This document shows positions 63,265 to 64,000 of a stretch of 64,000 nucleotides of DNA, piece by piece; position 1 is the first letter of the stretch, and every line of letters begins with the position of its first letter. The stretch is taken from the NCBI GenBank assembly GCA_017458585.1, contig JAFTAJ010000042.1, positions 1-64,000 of the forward strand, given 5' to 3'. Below the pieces are notes generated by a model, which saw only the letters and a list, made by a program, of their open reading frames with translations, was not told the origin of the DNA and ran no database searches. The DNA comes from Bacteroidaceae bacterium. GTDB lineage: Bacteria; Bacteroidota; Bacteroidia; Bacteroidales; Bacteroidaceae. The translations under genes and the position numbers were made by a program.

Positions 63265-64000
63265 TAACAGTTTTCGGGCTTGGCTTTGTAGGACTGACCA
63301 CCTCGCTGGGCTTTGCAAAATACGGTCACACTGTTTACGGAGTAGAGGTCAACGAAGAGCGACTGAACACCATACGGAGCGGCAAACTGCCCTTCTTGGA
63401 ACCAGGCCTTGACGAGGCTCTGAAATGCTATCTTAACGACCGCTTCCACCCCATTGGTGCCGACCAGCTCACTACGGCTATCCCTGCCAGCGACTGTGTT
63501 TACTACTGTGTGGGCACACCATACGGCAAGGACGGGCAAGCTGACCTCACATACCTCTTTGGTGCTATCGACCAGACCCTACAAGCAAGAGATGCGTCTC
63601 CTAAATATCAAGTATTGGTAGTGAAGTCCACCGTGCCTCCCTCCACCACATCACAAAAGGTAATTCCCTATCTCCAGGCTAAGGGCATCACTGTAGGAAA
63701 AGACATGGGCGTGGCCAACAATCCGGAATTTCTGCGTGAGGGCCATTGCTGGGACGATTTCATCAATGCCGACCGCATCGTGCTTGGCGTTAGCGACGAA
63801 CGTTCTGCCGCCTTGCTCCGTCAGGTGTATGCTTCAGTCAAAGAGCCCGTACTGTGCGTCTCACTCAACACAGGCGAGTTCATTAAGTATCTGTCTAACA
63901 CCCTGCTGGCTACGCTCATAAGCTACAGCAATGAGATGAGCCTGGTGGCTGATGCCATAGGAGGTATCGACGTGGCCGAGGCTTTCCACATCCTCCACAT
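63258..64000 (+). CDS. UDP-sugar 6-dehydrogenase, cut by the right edge
   Basis: The ATG at 63258 overlaps the end of the previous gene by 7 bases; 247 codons are visible. The NAD-binding start is MVITVFGLGFVGLTTSLGFAKYGH, followed by VGTPYGKDGQADLTYL, VVKSTVPPSTT, NNPEFLREGHCWDDF and GEFIKYLSNTLLA. The family oxidises UDP-glucose to UDP-glucuronate or UDP-GlcNAc/ManNAc to their uronates. The catalytic Cys lies beyond the edge, so the substrate type cannot be fixed. Likely UDP-glucose given the UXS-like gene just before it. Confidence 0.93.
   Translation, partial: MVITVFGLGFVGLTTSLGFAKYGHTVYGVEVNEERLNTIRSGKLPFLEPGLDEALKCYLNDRFHPIGADQLTTAIPASDCVYYCVGTPYGKDGQADLTYLFGAIDQTLQARDASPKYQVLVVKSTVPPSTTSQKVIPYLQAKGITVGKDMGVANNPEFLREGHCWDDFINADRIVLGVSDERSAALLRQVYASVKEPVLCVSLNTGEFIKYLSNTLLATLISYSNEMSLVADAIGGIDVAEAFHILH

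Overview
The window looks like a chromosomal segment of a Bacteroidales bacterium, most likely Prevotellaceae. The reasons are the repeated Bacteroidetes-type promoters (TTTG, 19-21 bases, TAnnTTTG), start codons without clear Shine-Dalgarno sites, a glsA/glsB glycine-lipid pair, DUF4923 and BACON proteins, a DLQGR-type C-terminal tail on secreted proteins, and FtsZ sequences of the Prevotella kind. No tools were used; family names come from reading motifs.

Layout. 1-4.2 kb: 5' part of a large secreted protein with dockerin-like repeats (runs off the left edge), and a small secreted protein sharing a duplicated leader. 4.2-7.3 kb: two compact nuclease-plus-palindrome units side by side, a DUF559 endonuclease gene among hairpin repeats and a RAYT transposase gene bracketed by inverted 103-base REP composites, with an acyltransferase between. 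7.3-14.7 kb: glsA-glsB, two transporters, prfB, a 46-residue membrane protein, a CYTH protein and a DUF1294 protein. 14.7-35.7 kb: a dcw (division and cell wall) cluster split into two arms on opposite strands. murG-murC-ftsQ-ftsA-ftsZ-ftsZ runs leftward and mraZ-rsmH-ftsL-pbp-murE-mraY-murD-ftsW runs rightward, with a secreted DUF3472 protein gene between them. 35.7-49 kb: housekeeping genes (peptidyl-prolyl isomerase, recO, tRNA-Glu, rpsT, korAB, gyrB, prmC, recX, argH, pyrE, ABC-F).

49-55.8 kb: accessory and secreted functions, namely an FGE/C-type-lectin-fold protein whose C-terminus resembles a diversity-generating retroelement target, a DUF4923 lipoprotein, a GH3 glucosidase and a leucine-rich-repeat protein. 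55.9-64 kb: rpsO, typA, then a surface-polysaccharide cluster (glf, DegT aminotransferase, rfbF, licD, a UXS-like SDR, and the start of a UDP-sugar dehydrogenase) that runs off the right edge.

A general property of the window is that many gene junctions carry short tandem repeats of about 7-10 bases with a different unit at each locus. The same kind of repeat also sits in frame inside several secreted-protein genes. The most interesting candidates for undescribed biology are the DUF559/hairpin unit, the RAYT/REP unit with covarying hairpins, the tandem ftsZ pair, and these coding-invading repeats.
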